Source: Flavobacterium galactosidilyticum
GTDB taxonomy: Bacteria > Bacteroidota > Bacteroidia > Flavobacteriales > Flavobacteriaceae
Reading direction: 5' to 3'
Assembly (NCBI RefSeq): GCF_020911945.1
Contig: NZ_CP087135.1
Location: 434,001 to 498,000 of the forward strand
DNA length: 64,000 nucleotides
Under the pieces are notes generated by a model that saw only the letters and a list, made by a program, of their open reading frames with translations, ran no database searches and was not told the DNA's origin. The position numbers and the translations under genes were made by a program. Positions 51,965-61,241 of this stretch are shown here, piece by piece. Position 1 is the stretch's first letter. Each line of letters opens with the position of its first letter.

Positions 51965-52678
51965 ATGAGAAAGATTTTTATAATACTTTTTTTTACTAGT
52001 GTCCTGACTGGATATGGCCAAAGATCAAAAAACATATTCAGCAGAGATCCTATTATTAACTTGGAGAACTTTCAACAAAAACCACTGCATTTTGGTTTTT
52101 ATTTGGGCTTCAATTCTTATGATTTTAAAATAGATTACAATACAAAGGCTACTGATATTCTAGTTAAAAAAACTACTGGTTTCAATGTAGGACTTGTTGC
52201 TGATTTAAGACTACACGAATATATTGACTTGCGGTTCGAGCCTGGATTGTATTACACAAAAAGAGATTTAAACTATCCTTCTAATACTAGGTTTACAAAC
52301 AACGGTGATACCTATAGAGAAGTGAATAGTACTTACATACACTTTCCTTTACTACTAAAGTTTTCTTCTTTACGAACTGGAAACATTCGCCCATACGCAT
52401 TAGGAGGTTTATCCGCGTCTTTGAATTTGTCAAGCAATTCAAAATCAACTGATGATAATTCCCAAAATCGTTTCAGAGTAAAATCTTGGACACCAAATTA
52501 CGAGTTGGGTTTTGGAATAGACATTTTTTCAGAATATTTCATCTTTTCACCTTCCATACGAGGCGTTTTTGGTTTGAAAGATGAACTAATTAGGGACAAA
52601 GACACAAATAGTCCTTGGACTGGAAGCATTGAATCGATGAAAACCAGAGCGATTTTCGTCAACTTTACTTTCCATTAA
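51965..52678 (+). CDS. porT: Type IX secretion / gliding protein PorT (SprT)
   Basis: A 237-residue outer-membrane beta-barrel protein with a signal peptide (MRKIFIILFFTSVLTGYGQ). The order ubiE, porT, RNA methyltransferase, BamA-like protein is the conserved neighbourhood of porT/sprT in Flavobacteriaceae, and the length and the words LHFGFYLGFNSYDFKI and YALGGLSASLNL fit. PorT is needed for the type IX secretion machinery. The ATG at 51965 is used; a longer frame starting within ubiE is not supported. It is co-transcribed with ubiE. Confidence 0.82.
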   Translation: MRKIFIILFFTSVLTGYGQRSKNIFSRDPIINLENFQQKPLHFGFYLGFNSYDFKIDYNTKATDILVKKTTGFNVGLVADLRLHEYIDLRFEPGLYYTKRDLNYPSNTRFTNNGDTYREVNSTYIHFPLLLKFSSLRTGNIRPYALGGLSASLNLSSNSKSTDDNSQNRFRVKSWTPNYELGFGIDIFSEYFIFSPSIRGVFGLKDELIRDKDTNSPWTGSIESMKTRAIFVNFTFH

Positions 52679-52690
52679 AAAATAATTTAA

Positions 52691-53416
52691 TCACTCTCTT
52701 CTAAACTCGCTCAAAACAATAGCAGTCGCTGTAGCTACATTTAAACTTTCTGTTTTTTGAAGATTGCCAAAGCGGGGAATTGCAAGACGATTACTAATCA
52801 AAATCTCCAGTTCAGATGAGATTCCGTTGGCTTCATTACCCATAATGATGATTCCTTCTTGAGATAATTCTGTTTTATAGATGTTATCGCCATCCATAAA
52901 AGTTCCAAATAATGGTAGTTTAGTTTCTTTTAAAAAAACACTCAAATCAATATAATTCACGTTAACCCTAGCGATAGAACCCATCGTTGCCTGAACTACT
53001 TTTGGATTAAAAATATCAACTGTTTCTTTTGAACATATTATTTGCTGTATTCCAAACCAATCACACAATCGCACTATCGTTCCTAAATTTCCAGGATCTC
53101 TTATAGAATCAAGCGCCATAATTAAACCTGTTTCGAGAATTGGTTTATCAGCTGGCATTCTAAAAATTGCTAAACAGGAATTAGCTGTTGCCAAAGCAGT
53201 GATTTTTTTTAAATCACTTTCAGAAATAATTGTTTTATAATTTGGCGAAACTTCAGCAAAATCATTTTCTGTCGTATATAAATGTTCTAGTTCAAAATTA
53301 GAATCTAATAATTCCTGTATCCCTTTTACACCTTCGGCAATAAATAATTTATTGGCAATTCTATATTTTTTTTGCTGCAAACTCGTTATAAGCTTAATTT
53401 GGTTTTTACTAACCAT
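52691..53416 (-). CDS. SpoU/TrmH-family RNA 2'-O-methyltransferase
   Basis: Methylates a ribose in tRNA or rRNA; the exact site is unknown. The 241-residue protein has an N-terminal RNA-binding domain (VSKNQIKLITSLQQKKYR) and the C-terminal SPOUT knot with motifs DSIRDPGNLGTIVRLCDWFG, MGNEANGIS and LAIPRFGNLQKTESLNVATA. The start is the ATG at 53416: the longer frame would extend through the divergent promoter into the BamA-like gene. Confidence 0.88.
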   Translation of the reverse strand: MVSKNQIKLITSLQQKKYRIANKLFIAEGVKGIQELLDSNFELEHLYTTENDFAEVSPNYKTIISESDLKKITALATANSCLAIFRMPADKPILETGLIMALDSIRDPGNLGTIVRLCDWFGIQQIICSKETVDIFNPKVVQATMGSIARVNVNYIDLSVFLKETKLPLFGTFMDGDNIYKTELSQEGIIIMGNEANGISSELEILISNRLAIPRFGNLQKTESLNVATATAIVLSEFRRE

Positions 53417-53425
53417 AAAATAATG

Positions 53426-53433
53426 TACTTTTG
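53426..53433 (+). promoter_or_regulatory. -7 box of the BamA/TamA-like gene
   Basis: TACTTTTG lies in the 37-bp gap between the divergent methyltransferase and BamA-like genes, with TTTG 24 bp upstream (53398-53401). Confidence 0.45.
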
Positions 53434-53453
53434 AATTAAATATTTTAGAACAA

Positions 53454-56021
53454 TTGAAAAGAATTTCCACAAAAATAACTGCATTTATTGTAATTGCAAT
53501 ACTAATTTGCGCATGTAACGCTGTAAAAAGAGTTCCGGACGGAAAATTACTGCTTACTAAAAACGAAATTACTGTTAATAACAAAGTAATCAAGGAGGAA
53601 AACGTTTTTAATCAATTGTATCAAAAACCAAATACTACCTTACTTGGTTATCGCCTAAGATTAAATCTTTACAATCTTGCCAATCTTAATCCAGACTCAA
53701 CTTACCAAGCAAAATTCACAAATAACCCAGAAAAATACAGAAGAATGTCCAACTGGCTATCAGCAAAACAAGTTGACCGCCTTGGCCAATCTTTCTGGTA
53801 TCATGGAATTCATGATTTCTTAAAAAGAACTGGTGAACCGCCTGTAGTTTTAGATAAGGAAAAAGCGAATAAATCATTACTAAGATTAAAATACTACTAT
53901 TTTAACAATGGCTACTTTAATGTAAATGCTACTTACGCCGTAGACACCGTTGCAATTAAAAAAGCTAAAATAAAATATAATATTACACCTGGAAATGCAT
54001 TTTATTTAGACAGTATTAATGCCTCAATTAGCACTCCTGTATTAGACTCATTATACCAAGTAAATAAATCCAACTCTTTTATAAAATCTGGAATTCAATA
54101 TCAAACCGTTGATTTTGAAAATGAAAAAAACCGCATAAGCACTAACTTTAGAAACAATGGTGCCTACTATTTTCAACCTAATTACGTAACATTTAATATT
54201 GATACTATTAAAAAAGTCAATAAAGCTGACATCACATTGATGATCAACAATTACTCGTATCAAGATGGTGACTCCACTAAAACAGAGCCTTTTAAATTGT
54301 ATAAAATAAGCGATGTAAATATTTACACTGATTATTCGCCAAGTAGTAACGCTATCACTATCAGAGATAGTACAACTTTTAAGAATTTTAATCTTTTTAG
54401 TCAGAAAAAATTAAAGTACAAACCAAAAGCAATTACAGACGCTATTTTCATTTCTAAAGGAGGTTATTATGCGGACTTTAAAACTGTTTTAACTACACGT
54501 TATCTTAATAATCTTAAGATTTTTAATTATCCATCCATTCAATATGAGGTTGACAAAAGGGATACTACTGCGCATTCGTTAATTGCTAAAGTATATTTGA
54601 CACCAAGAAAAAAATATAGTTTCGGTACTACATTTGACTTAACGCACTCTAACATCCAAGATTTTGGTGTCGGTTTAAGTATTTCTGAAACTATTAGAAA
54701 TGTATTTAACGGTGCCGAAACTCTTGAACTTGCAGCACGTGGAAACATAGGTGCATCAAAAGATTTAGCAAATCCTAAAAATAATTTCTTTAATGTTTCT
54801 GAATATGGTCTAGATTTAAAATTAAACATACCAAGGATTTTCATGCCATTTAATACAGATAGAATTATTCCAAAAAGCATGATACCTTCTACTTTATTCA
54901 CAATAGGTTTTGCAAAACAGCAAAATATTGGACTTGACAAAGAGAATTTTACGGGAGGACTATCTTATAATTGGACTCCAAAAATAAACCATTCGGCACG
55001 ATTTGATTTATTCAACACGCAATTTGTTCGAAATCTAAATCCACGAAATTATTTCAACGTTTATGGATCTTCTTACAATGCTTTAAATCAAATTAGTAAA
55101 ATTTACAATACCAATCCCTCCTATGTAGATAATGCAATCGACAAGAATTTGCGCATTGATCAAGGAACAGTTGGCTTTACGAAAGATGTTCTTACGGGTA
55201 GCGGGATTTTTTCACAACCAATTAGCACTACTGATTTCGAGTCTGTAAAGAGTATAGAAGAACGAAGACTTAGACTTACAGAAAATGATTTTATCTTAGC
55301 GACTAGTTTTACTTTTTCAAAAACGACAAAAAAAGACTTAAAAGACAACACTTTTTATCTTTTTAAAACTAAAATAGAATCTGCAGGAACTATTTTATCA
55401 ACTTTTGCGAAAACGACGAATCAGAAGAAAAATGCCAGTGGAAATTATGAAATATTCAATCTACCCTATTCTGAATATATAAAAGCAGAAGTAGATTATA
55501 TTAAACATTGGGATTTATCCAAAGAAAACATAATTGCGTTCCGATCTTTTTTTGGTATTGCGATACCTTTTGGCAATTCAAATTACATTCCTTTCTCAAG
55601 AAGTTACTTTTCAGGTGGGTCAAATGACAATCGAGCTTGGCAACCCTATCGTTTAGGCCCTGGAAGCAGCGGTGGTTTAGATGACTTTAATGAGGCAAAC
55701 ATGAAGATTGCGTTAAGCAGTGAATTTCGATTCAAAATTGCTGGAAGTCTAAAAGGAGCAGTTTTTGCAGATGCAGGAAATATCTGGAATGTTCTAGATA
55801 ATGTTGCCGATGACAAATCTACATTTACTAGTTTTAGTGACCTAAAAGAAATAGCATTAGGCTCTGGATTTGGATTAAGATATGATTTTACTTTTTTTGT
55901 AATCCGTTTTGATTTAGGATTCAAAACCTACAATCCGGCCAATGAAACCAATAGAAGATGGTTTAGAGAATACAATTTTTCGAACTCCGTTTTAAATTTT
56001 GGAATAAATTATCCGTTCTAA
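53454..56021 (+). CDS. BamA/TamA-family outer-membrane protein, probable lipoprotein
   Basis: An 855-residue Omp85-superfamily protein. Residues 1-21 form a lipoprotein signal (ILICAC, lipid Cys at 21), unusual for classical BamA but known in Bacteroidota TamA-like proteins. POTRA-like repeats span about 25-390 and the C-terminal barrel about 400-855, with the lid-loop region YFSGGSNDNRAWQPYRLGPG and the terminal strand NFGINYPF. The start is a TTG at 53454; upstream in frame there is a stop and no ATG. The likely role is insertion of outer-membrane proteins or translocation; it is not necessarily the essential BamA. Confidence 0.85.
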   Translation: MKRISTKITAFIVIAILICACNAVKRVPDGKLLLTKNEITVNNKVIKEENVFNQLYQKPNTTLLGYRLRLNLYNLANLNPDSTYQAKFTNNPEKYRRMSNWLSAKQVDRLGQSFWYHGIHDFLKRTGEPPVVLDKEKANKSLLRLKYYYFNNGYFNVNATYAVDTVAIKKAKIKYNITPGNAFYLDSINASISTPVLDSLYQVNKSNSFIKSGIQYQTVDFENEKNRISTNFRNNGAYYFQPNYVTFNIDTIKKVNKADITLMINNYSYQDGDSTKTEPFKLYKISDVNIYTDYSPSSNAITIRDSTTFKNFNLFSQKKLKYKPKAITDAIFISKGGYYADFKTVLTTRYLNNLKIFNYPSIQYEVDKRDTTAHSLIAKVYLTPRKKYSFGTTFDLTHSNIQDFGVGLSISETIRNVFNGAETLELAARGNIGASKDLANPKNNFFNVSEYGLDLKLNIPRIFMPFNTDRIIPKSMIPSTLFTIGFAKQQNIGLDKENFTGGLSYNWTPKINHSARFDLFNTQFVRNLNPRNYFNVYGSSYNALNQISKIYNTNPSYVDNAIDKNLRIDQGTVGFTKDVLTGSGIFSQPISTTDFESVKSIEERRLRLTENDFILATSFTFSKTTKKDLKDNTFYLFKTKIESAGTILSTFAKTTNQKKNASGNYEIFNLPYSEYIKAEVDYIKHWDLSKENIIAFRSFFGIAIPFGNSNYIPFSRSYFSGGSNDNRAWQPYRLGPGSSGGLDDFNEANMKIALSSEFRFKIAGSLKGAVFADAGNIWNVLDNVADDKSTFTSFSDLKEIALGSGFGLRYDFTFFVIRFDLGFKTYNPANETNRRWFREYNFSNSVLNFGINYPF

Positions 56022-56035
56022 TGCTAATTAATTCA

Positions 56036-56043
56036 TATTTTTG
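56036..56043 (+). promoter_or_regulatory. -7 box of fba
   Basis: TATTTTTG fits TAnnTTTG; it lies 39 bases before the ATG of the aldolase gene. Confidence 0.5.
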
Positions 56044-56082
56044 CAACACTAAAAACTATTACAAAACTAAAAAAAAGGTACA

Positions 56083-57150
56083 ATGGCACACAACATAAAA
56101 CCAGGCGTAGCGACAGGAGATCAGGTTCAAGAAATTTTTAATTATGCTAAAGAAAAAGGATTTGCACTACCTGCTGTAAACGTTACGGGGTCAAATACTA
56201 TCAATAGTGTTCTTGAAACAGCTGCAAAACTAAATGCTCCAGTTATCATTCAATTTTCTAATGGAGGAGCACAATTTAACGCTGGAAAAGGACTTTCTAA
56301 CGCAGGAGAAAAAGCGGCCATCGCCGGTGGAATTGCTGGTGCACTGCACATACATGCTTTGGCAGAAGCTTACGGAGCAACCGTAATTTTGCATACTGAC
56401 CACTGCGCGAAAAAATTATTACCTTGGATTGATGGTTTACTTGATGCATCAGAAGCGCATTTTGCTAAAACGGGAAAACCATTATATTCTTCTCACATGA
56501 TTGACTTATCAGAAGAGCCAATTGAAGAAAATATCGAAATCTGCAAAGGATATTTAGCTAGAATGAGCAAAATGGGAATGACACTTGAAATCGAGCTTGG
56601 TATTACAGGTGGTGAGGAAGATGGTGTTGACAACTCAGATGTTGATAGCTCAAAATTATACACACAACCAGAAGAAGTGGCTTATGCTTACGAAGAACTT
56701 TCTAAAGTAAGTCCTAGATTTACAATCGCTGCTGCTTTTGGAAACGTACACGGTGTTTACAAACCAGGGAATGTAAAATTAACTCCAAAAATCTTAAAAA
56801 ACTCTCAAGATTTTGTTCAAAATAAATTCAACACAGGACACAATCCAGTCGATTTTGTTTTTCACGGTGGATCAGGTTCTACTCTAGAAGAAATAAGAGA
56901 AGGAATTAGTTACGGTGTAATCAAAATGAATATTGATACTGATTTGCAATTTGCATTTACTGAAGGTATTCGTGATTATATGACAAAAAACATCGAGTAC
57001 TTAAAAACTCAAATTGGCAACCCAGAAGGTGCTGATGTTCCTAACAAAAAATATTATGATCCAAGAAAATGGCTACGTGAAAGCGAAGTTACTTTCAACA
57101 CAAGACTTGAGCAAGCATTTGCTGACTTGAACAACGTAAATACACTTTAA
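56083..57150 (+). CDS. fbaA: Class II fructose-bisphosphate aldolase
   Basis: Zinc-dependent aldolase of glycolysis and gluconeogenesis, 355 residues. Visible are the metal-site motif LHTDHCAKK (HTDH 104-107), the second His region FGNVHGVYKPGNVKL and the phosphate-binding FHGGSGSTLEEI. The size fits the class IIA (E. coli FbaA) type. A 17-bp inverted repeat follows before accD. Confidence 0.95.
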   Translation: MAHNIKPGVATGDQVQEIFNYAKEKGFALPAVNVTGSNTINSVLETAAKLNAPVIIQFSNGGAQFNAGKGLSNAGEKAAIAGGIAGALHIHALAEAYGATVILHTDHCAKKLLPWIDGLLDASEAHFAKTGKPLYSSHMIDLSEEPIEENIEICKGYLARMSKMGMTLEIELGITGGEEDGVDNSDVDSSKLYTQPEEVAYAYEELSKVSPRFTIAAAFGNVHGVYKPGNVKLTPKILKNSQDFVQNKFNTGHNPVDFVFHGGSGSTLEEIREGISYGVIKMNIDTDLQFAFTEGIRDYMTKNIEYLKTQIGNPEGADVPNKKYYDPRKWLRESEVTFNTRLEQAFADLNNVNTL

Positions 57151-57162
57151 AACATAGTATTC

Positions 57163-57224
57163 AGTGTTCCGTTTTTAGTATTCGACTCACATAACTGATT
57201 GTTGAACACTAAAAACGGAACACT
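57163..57224. repeat. 17-bp perfect inverted repeat between fbaA and accD
   Basis: AGTGTTCCGTTTTTAGT (57163-57179) and ACTAAAAACGGAACACT (57208-57224) enclose 28 bases. Further GAACACT words follow up to the accD start. Without a T-run it is not a clear terminator. Confidence 0.6.
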
Positions 57225-57259
57225 AGATATGTGATTACTGAACACTGAACACTAGAAAT

Positions 57260-58114
57260 ATGGCTTGGTTTAAAAGAAAAGAAAAAGGAATTACGACTGC
57301 CACAGAGGACAAGATGGATATTCCAAAAGGACTTTGGTACAAATCTCCAACTGGAAAAATTATTGATGCCGACGAACTTGCTCGCAATTTATTTGTAAGT
57401 CCAGAAGATGGTTTTCACGTAAGAATAGGAAGCGCTGAATATTTCCAAATTTTATTTGACAACAATGAATTTGTCGAGTTAGATAAAAACATGACTTCAA
57501 AAGATCCATTAAATTTTGTTGATACAAAAAAATACGGAGATCGATTGAAAGACGTGATGGAGAAAACCAAATTGAAGGATGCCGTTCGTACCGCAGTTGG
57601 AAAATCTAAGGGGAAAGACTTGGTTATCTGCTGTATGGATTTTGCCTTTATTGGTGGATCTATGGGTGCCGTTGTTGGAGAGAAAATCGTGAGAGGAATT
57701 GATCACGCAATCAAAAACAAGTTACCCTTCGTAATGATTTCTAAATCTGGTGGAGCACGTATGATGGAAGCTGCTTATTCATTAATGCAATTAGCAAAAA
57801 CTTCTGTAAAACTGGCACAACTAGCTGAAGCTAAACTTCCTTATATCTCGTTAAGTACTGACCCTACAACTGGAGGAACAACTGCTTCTTACGCGATGCT
57901 AGGCGACATCAATATTTCTGAACCAGGCGCATTAATTGGATTTGCAGGCCCTAGAGTTGTAAGAGATACGACTGGAAAAGATTTACCAGAAGGTTTCCAA
58001 ACTGCTGAGTTCTTATTAGAGCATGGTTTCCTAGACTTTATCACACCAAGAAAAAACTTGAAAGACAACATTAATCTATACATCGATTTGATTCAAAACA
58101 ACGATATTAGATAA
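57260..58114 (+). CDS. accD: Acetyl-CoA carboxylase carboxyltransferase subunit beta
   Basis: Transfers the carboxyl group from biotin to acetyl-CoA to give malonyl-CoA. The 284-residue crotonase-fold protein has the acyl-CoA pocket words [26 protein letters not shown] and [14 protein letters not shown]. The N-terminal zinc ribbon of E. coli AccD is replaced: where four cysteines are expected (about residues 28-50) the sequence reads LWYKSPTGK and [11 protein letters not shown], with none left. The overall alignment is otherwise normal, so the enzyme is probably functional without zinc. accA is not adjacent. Confidence 0.94.
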   Translation: MAWFKRKEKGITTATEDKMDIPKGLWYKSPTGKIIDADELARNLFVSPEDGFHVRIGSAEYFQILFDNNEFVELDKNMTSKDPLNFVDTKKYGDRLKDVMEKTKLKDAVRTAVGKSKGKDLVICCMDFAFIGGSMGAVVGEKIVRGIDHAIKNKLPFVMISKSGGARMMEAAYSLMQLAKTSVKLAQLAEAKLPYISLSTDPTTGGTTASYAMLGDINISEPGALIGFAGPRVVRDTTGKDLPEGFQTAEFLLEHGFLDFITPRKNLKDNINLYIDLIQNNDIR

Positions 58115-58140
58115 TTGTCCTTTGCGATATTAAATAAAAA

Positions 58141-58178
58141 AAATAGCTTCCAAAATTTTGGAAGCTATTTTTTTTCCG
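58141..58178. terminator. Bidirectional terminator between accD and the permease gene
   Basis: AAATAGCTTCCAAAATTTTGGAAGCTATTT is a perfect palindrome (58141-58170, written here as two 15-base arms) followed by a T-run on the plus strand and preceded by an A-run for the minus strand. Confidence 0.9.
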
Positions 58179-58211
58179 CATAACTATTTAATTTAATTCG
58201 AAAAAGAACTA

Positions 58212-59462
58212 CTACATTCCAGTTCTAATCGCTTCAACAGGATCTAATTTAGATGCTGCAATTGCAGGCAAAATTCCAGATATCAACCCAATGATCGCGG
58301 CTAAAGTCGTTCCTAAAATAATATTTCCCATTCCTAAAACGAATTCAAAATCTAATGCTTTCGTTAAAATAACAGAGATTGTCCAAACTAATATAAGTCC
58401 AATTACTCCTCCTATCACAGATAAAATTACGGCTTCAAACAAAAACTGAAATAATATAAATCTGTTTTTTGCCCCTAATGATTTCTGAATTCCTATTAAG
58501 TTTGTTCGCTCTTTTACAGAAACAAACATAATATTAGCAATACCAAAGCCACCTACTAGTAACGAAAAACCACTGATAATCCATCCTACTACATTCATTT
58601 GGCCTAAAATACCATCAATTAGATCAGTAAAACCTGAAAATACATTGATAAAAAAATTATCAATTTCTCCCGCTTTTAAACCACGAACATTTCTTAATTT
58701 TTGACTCAGTTCGCCTTTGTAAGCTTCCATATCAACACCTTTTTCTGGTTTAAAAATAATAACATTGGTTAATGAAGTGTTATTATCACCATATAATTGC
58801 CGAACAAAATTTACAGGAATATAAGCTGCTGTGTCATTACTATCTCCAAACAATCCTGTTCCTTCTTTTTTCATTACACCAATTACAGTAAAACGTTGTC
58901 CATATAAGCGCACATTTTTGCCAATAGGATCAAATTCCCCAAACAAAGATTTTGAAATTTCATTTCCCAATACTATGACTGTAGAGCCTGAATTAGCTTC
59001 CGATTCATTATAAAAGCGTCCTTTTTCAAATTCTAATCCTTGAATATCAATAAATTCTTGTGATACAGGAATAATTTGAACTGAACTAACTGTTTTTGAA
59101 TCATATTTTATGGACTCTCTCCTAGTAAATATCTGATATGCCATTGCCTCAGTATTAGTCATAGTGCCTTTCATATAAGTATATTCATCATACTTTACGT
59201 TAGGAAACTGTTCGCGCTTCCACTGGGGAATATCCGAAGGACCAAAAGAGAATTTCATTAAATAAATAGTGTTTTTATCTAAACTACTTAAATCTTTAGT
59301 GATTTTTCTATCCAATGAATCTACTGCTGCAAGAACTGCAATAATCGAAAAAATACCAATAGTAACTCCTAATAAAGAAAGTAACGTCCTTAACTTATTG
59401 TTTTTTAAGGCATTCATTGCAAAGCCAAAACTCTCTTTTAGTAATCGAAGGTAAACTAGCAT
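58212..59462 (-). CDS. MacB/FtsX-type ABC transporter permease
   Basis: A 416-residue permease with the MacB topology: one N-terminal transmembrane helix (about 20-45), a periplasmic MacB-PCD domain (about 50-270), then three helices (about 285-310, 335-365, 375-405). The typical words LRTLLSLLGVTIGIFSIIAVLA and IAASKLDPVEAIR are present. These permeases couple cytoplasmic ATPases to lipoprotein or peptide export. Its ATPase is not adjacent. Confidence 0.87.
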   Translation of the reverse strand: MLVYLRLLKESFGFAMNALKNNKLRTLLSLLGVTIGIFSIIAVLAAVDSLDRKITKDLSSLDKNTIYLMKFSFGPSDIPQWKREQFPNVKYDEYTYMKGTMTNTEAMAYQIFTRRESIKYDSKTVSSVQIIPVSQEFIDIQGLEFEKGRFYNESEANSGSTVIVLGNEISKSLFGEFDPIGKNVRLYGQRFTVIGVMKKEGTGLFGDSNDTAAYIPVNFVRQLYGDNNTSLTNVIIFKPEKGVDMEAYKGELSQKLRNVRGLKAGEIDNFFINVFSGFTDLIDGILGQMNVVGWIISGFSLLVGGFGIANIMFVSVKERTNLIGIQKSLGAKNRFILFQFLFEAVILSVIGGVIGLILVWTISVILTKALDFEFVLGMGNIILGTTLAAIIGLISGILPAIAASKLDPVEAIRTGM

Positions 59463-59628
59463 AAAAACATTTTTGTGTTAAAGTAAAATTCCATAAATAT
59501 TAATCAAATTCCTAGTAAAAAATCGTTTCATTATAGCACTAAACCACTATTTTATCCTCAGTATTGAAATAGCTATAAAAATTACAATTATCTCGTTTTC
59601 AAATGGCTCAATTTTGACATTAAAAAAC

Positions 59629-59636
59629 TATTTTTG
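59629..59636 (+). promoter_or_regulatory. -7 box of purH
   Basis: TATTTTTG fits the consensus 23 bases before the purH ATG; the TTTTG upstream is closer than usual. Confidence 0.45.
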
Positions 59637-59659
59637 CATTTTATAACTATAACTACATA

Positions 59660-61186
59660 ATGAGCACAACTAAAACAATTCAGTCAGCATTAATCTCTGT
59701 CTTCTCAAAAGAAGGATTAGAGCCGATAGTAAGACAACTAAACAGTCAAAATGTTACACTTTATTCTACAGGCGGAACAGAGGATTTTATAAAAAATTTA
59801 GGGATTCCAGTAATTCCTGTTGAAGATGTCACTTCATATCCTTCGATTTTAGGTGGTAGAGTTAAAACCTTACATCCAAAAGTTTTTGGCGGAATATTAA
59901 ATCGTCAAGACAACGAAAGTGATGTTCAACAAATGAAAGAATTTGACATTCCACAAATTGACTTGGTTATAGTTGACTTATATCCTTTCGAAAAAACAGT
60001 TGCTTCAGGAGCTAGCGAAGCAGATATAATTGAAAAAATTGACATTGGTGGGATTTCTTTAATCCGTGCTGCTGCAAAAAACTTCAAGGATACTGTAATT
60101 ATTTCTTCAGTTGACCAATATAGTTTATTATTAGACTTGATTACATCACAAAATGGTGCCACAACATTAGAAGATAGAAAATTACTTGCTACAAAAGCAT
60201 TTCACGTTTCCTCTCATTATGACGGAGCCATTTTCAACTACTTCAACACAGATGAAACCATCTATAAAGAAAGTATTGCAAATGGTCAAGTTTTGAGATA
60301 TGGAGAAAATCCACATCAAAAAGGATTTTTCTTTGGTGATTTTAATGCAATGTTTCAAAAAATTCATGGAAAAGAATTGTCGTACAATAACTTACTTGAT
60401 GTAGATGCAGCCGTAAACTTAATTAATGAATTTAAAAATGACGGACCAACATTTGCTATTTTAAAACACAATAACGCTTGCGGTTTAGCTACAAGAGACA
60501 CAATTAGCGAAGCTTATAACGTAGCTTTAGCATGCGATCCAACATCTGCATTTGGAGGAGTTTTAATTTCGAACACTAAAATTGACGTTGCAACTGCCAC
60601 AGAAATAAACAAATTGTTTTGTGAAGTTGTAATCGCTCCAGCGTACGATGACCAAGCATCAGCTATTTTACAAGAGAAAAAAAATAGAATTATATTAGTT
60701 CAAAATGAAGTAGAACTACCTAACAAACAGGTTAGAACGTGCTTAAATGGCCTTTTAATTCAAGAAAGAAATAATATCACTGACAATAAAGACGCTTTAA
60801 AAACCGTTACAGTATCAACTCCTTCAGAAGAGGAAATTAAAGATTTGATCTTTGCTTCAAAAGTTTGTAAGAATACAAAATCAAATACAATTGTATTTGC
60901 AAAAAATGGAACTCTTATCGCTTCAGGAACTGGACAAACATCAAGAGTTGATGCCCTAGTTCAAGCTATTGAAAAAGCGAGAGCTTTTGGATTTGATTTA
61001 AACGGAGCTTCAATGGCAAGTGATGCTTTTTTCCCTTTTCCTGATTGTGTAGCCCTGGCTAAAGAAGCAGGAATAACTGCAGTAATTCAGCCCGGAGGAT
61101 CGATCAAAGATCAATTAAGCATTGACTATTGCAACGAAAATAAACTTGCAATGGTATTTACAGGAACACGTCATTTCAAACATTAA
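59660..61186 (+). CDS. purH: AICAR transformylase / IMP cyclohydrolase
   Basis: Bifunctional enzyme for the last two steps of IMP synthesis, 508 residues. The N-terminal MGS-like cyclohydrolase (about 1-140) has LYSTGGTEDFIK and GGRVKTLHPKVFGG; the transformylase (about 190-508) has LRYGENPHQKG, KHNNACGLA and the C-terminal PGGSIKDQLSIDYCNE. It is followed by the mre operon after 55 bp, which has its own promoter box. Confidence 0.96.
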   Translation: MSTTKTIQSALISVFSKEGLEPIVRQLNSQNVTLYSTGGTEDFIKNLGIPVIPVEDVTSYPSILGGRVKTLHPKVFGGILNRQDNESDVQQMKEFDIPQIDLVIVDLYPFEKTVASGASEADIIEKIDIGGISLIRAAAKNFKDTVIISSVDQYSLLLDLITSQNGATTLEDRKLLATKAFHVSSHYDGAIFNYFNTDETIYKESIANGQVLRYGENPHQKGFFFGDFNAMFQKIHGKELSYNNLLDVDAAVNLINEFKNDGPTFAILKHNNACGLATRDTISEAYNVALACDPTSAFGGVLISNTKIDVATATEINKLFCEVVIAPAYDDQASAILQEKKNRIILVQNEVELPNKQVRTCLNGLLIQERNNITDNKDALKTVTVSTPSEEEIKDLIFASKVCKNTKSNTIVFAKNGTLIASGTGQTSRVDALVQAIEKARAFGFDLNGASMASDAFFPFPDCVALAKEAGITAVIQPGGSIKDQLSIDYCNENKLAMVFTGTRHFKH

Positions 61187-61192
61187 TTTGTT

Positions 61193-61200
61193 TAACTTTG
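61193..61200 (+). promoter_or_regulatory. -7 box of the mre operon
   Basis: TAACTTTG fits TAnnTTTG; it lies between the purH stop and the mreB ATG, 41 bases before the latter. Confidence 0.5.
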
Positions 61201-61241
61201 CATCCTATTTATTATAATAACTTTTAACCCTTAAAAAACTT

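Noticed and set aside
53417..53593. 59-residue extension of the SpoU methyltransferase
   Set aside because: It would read through the divergent promoter region and into the opposite BamA-like gene; the ATG at 53416 gives the normal N-terminus.
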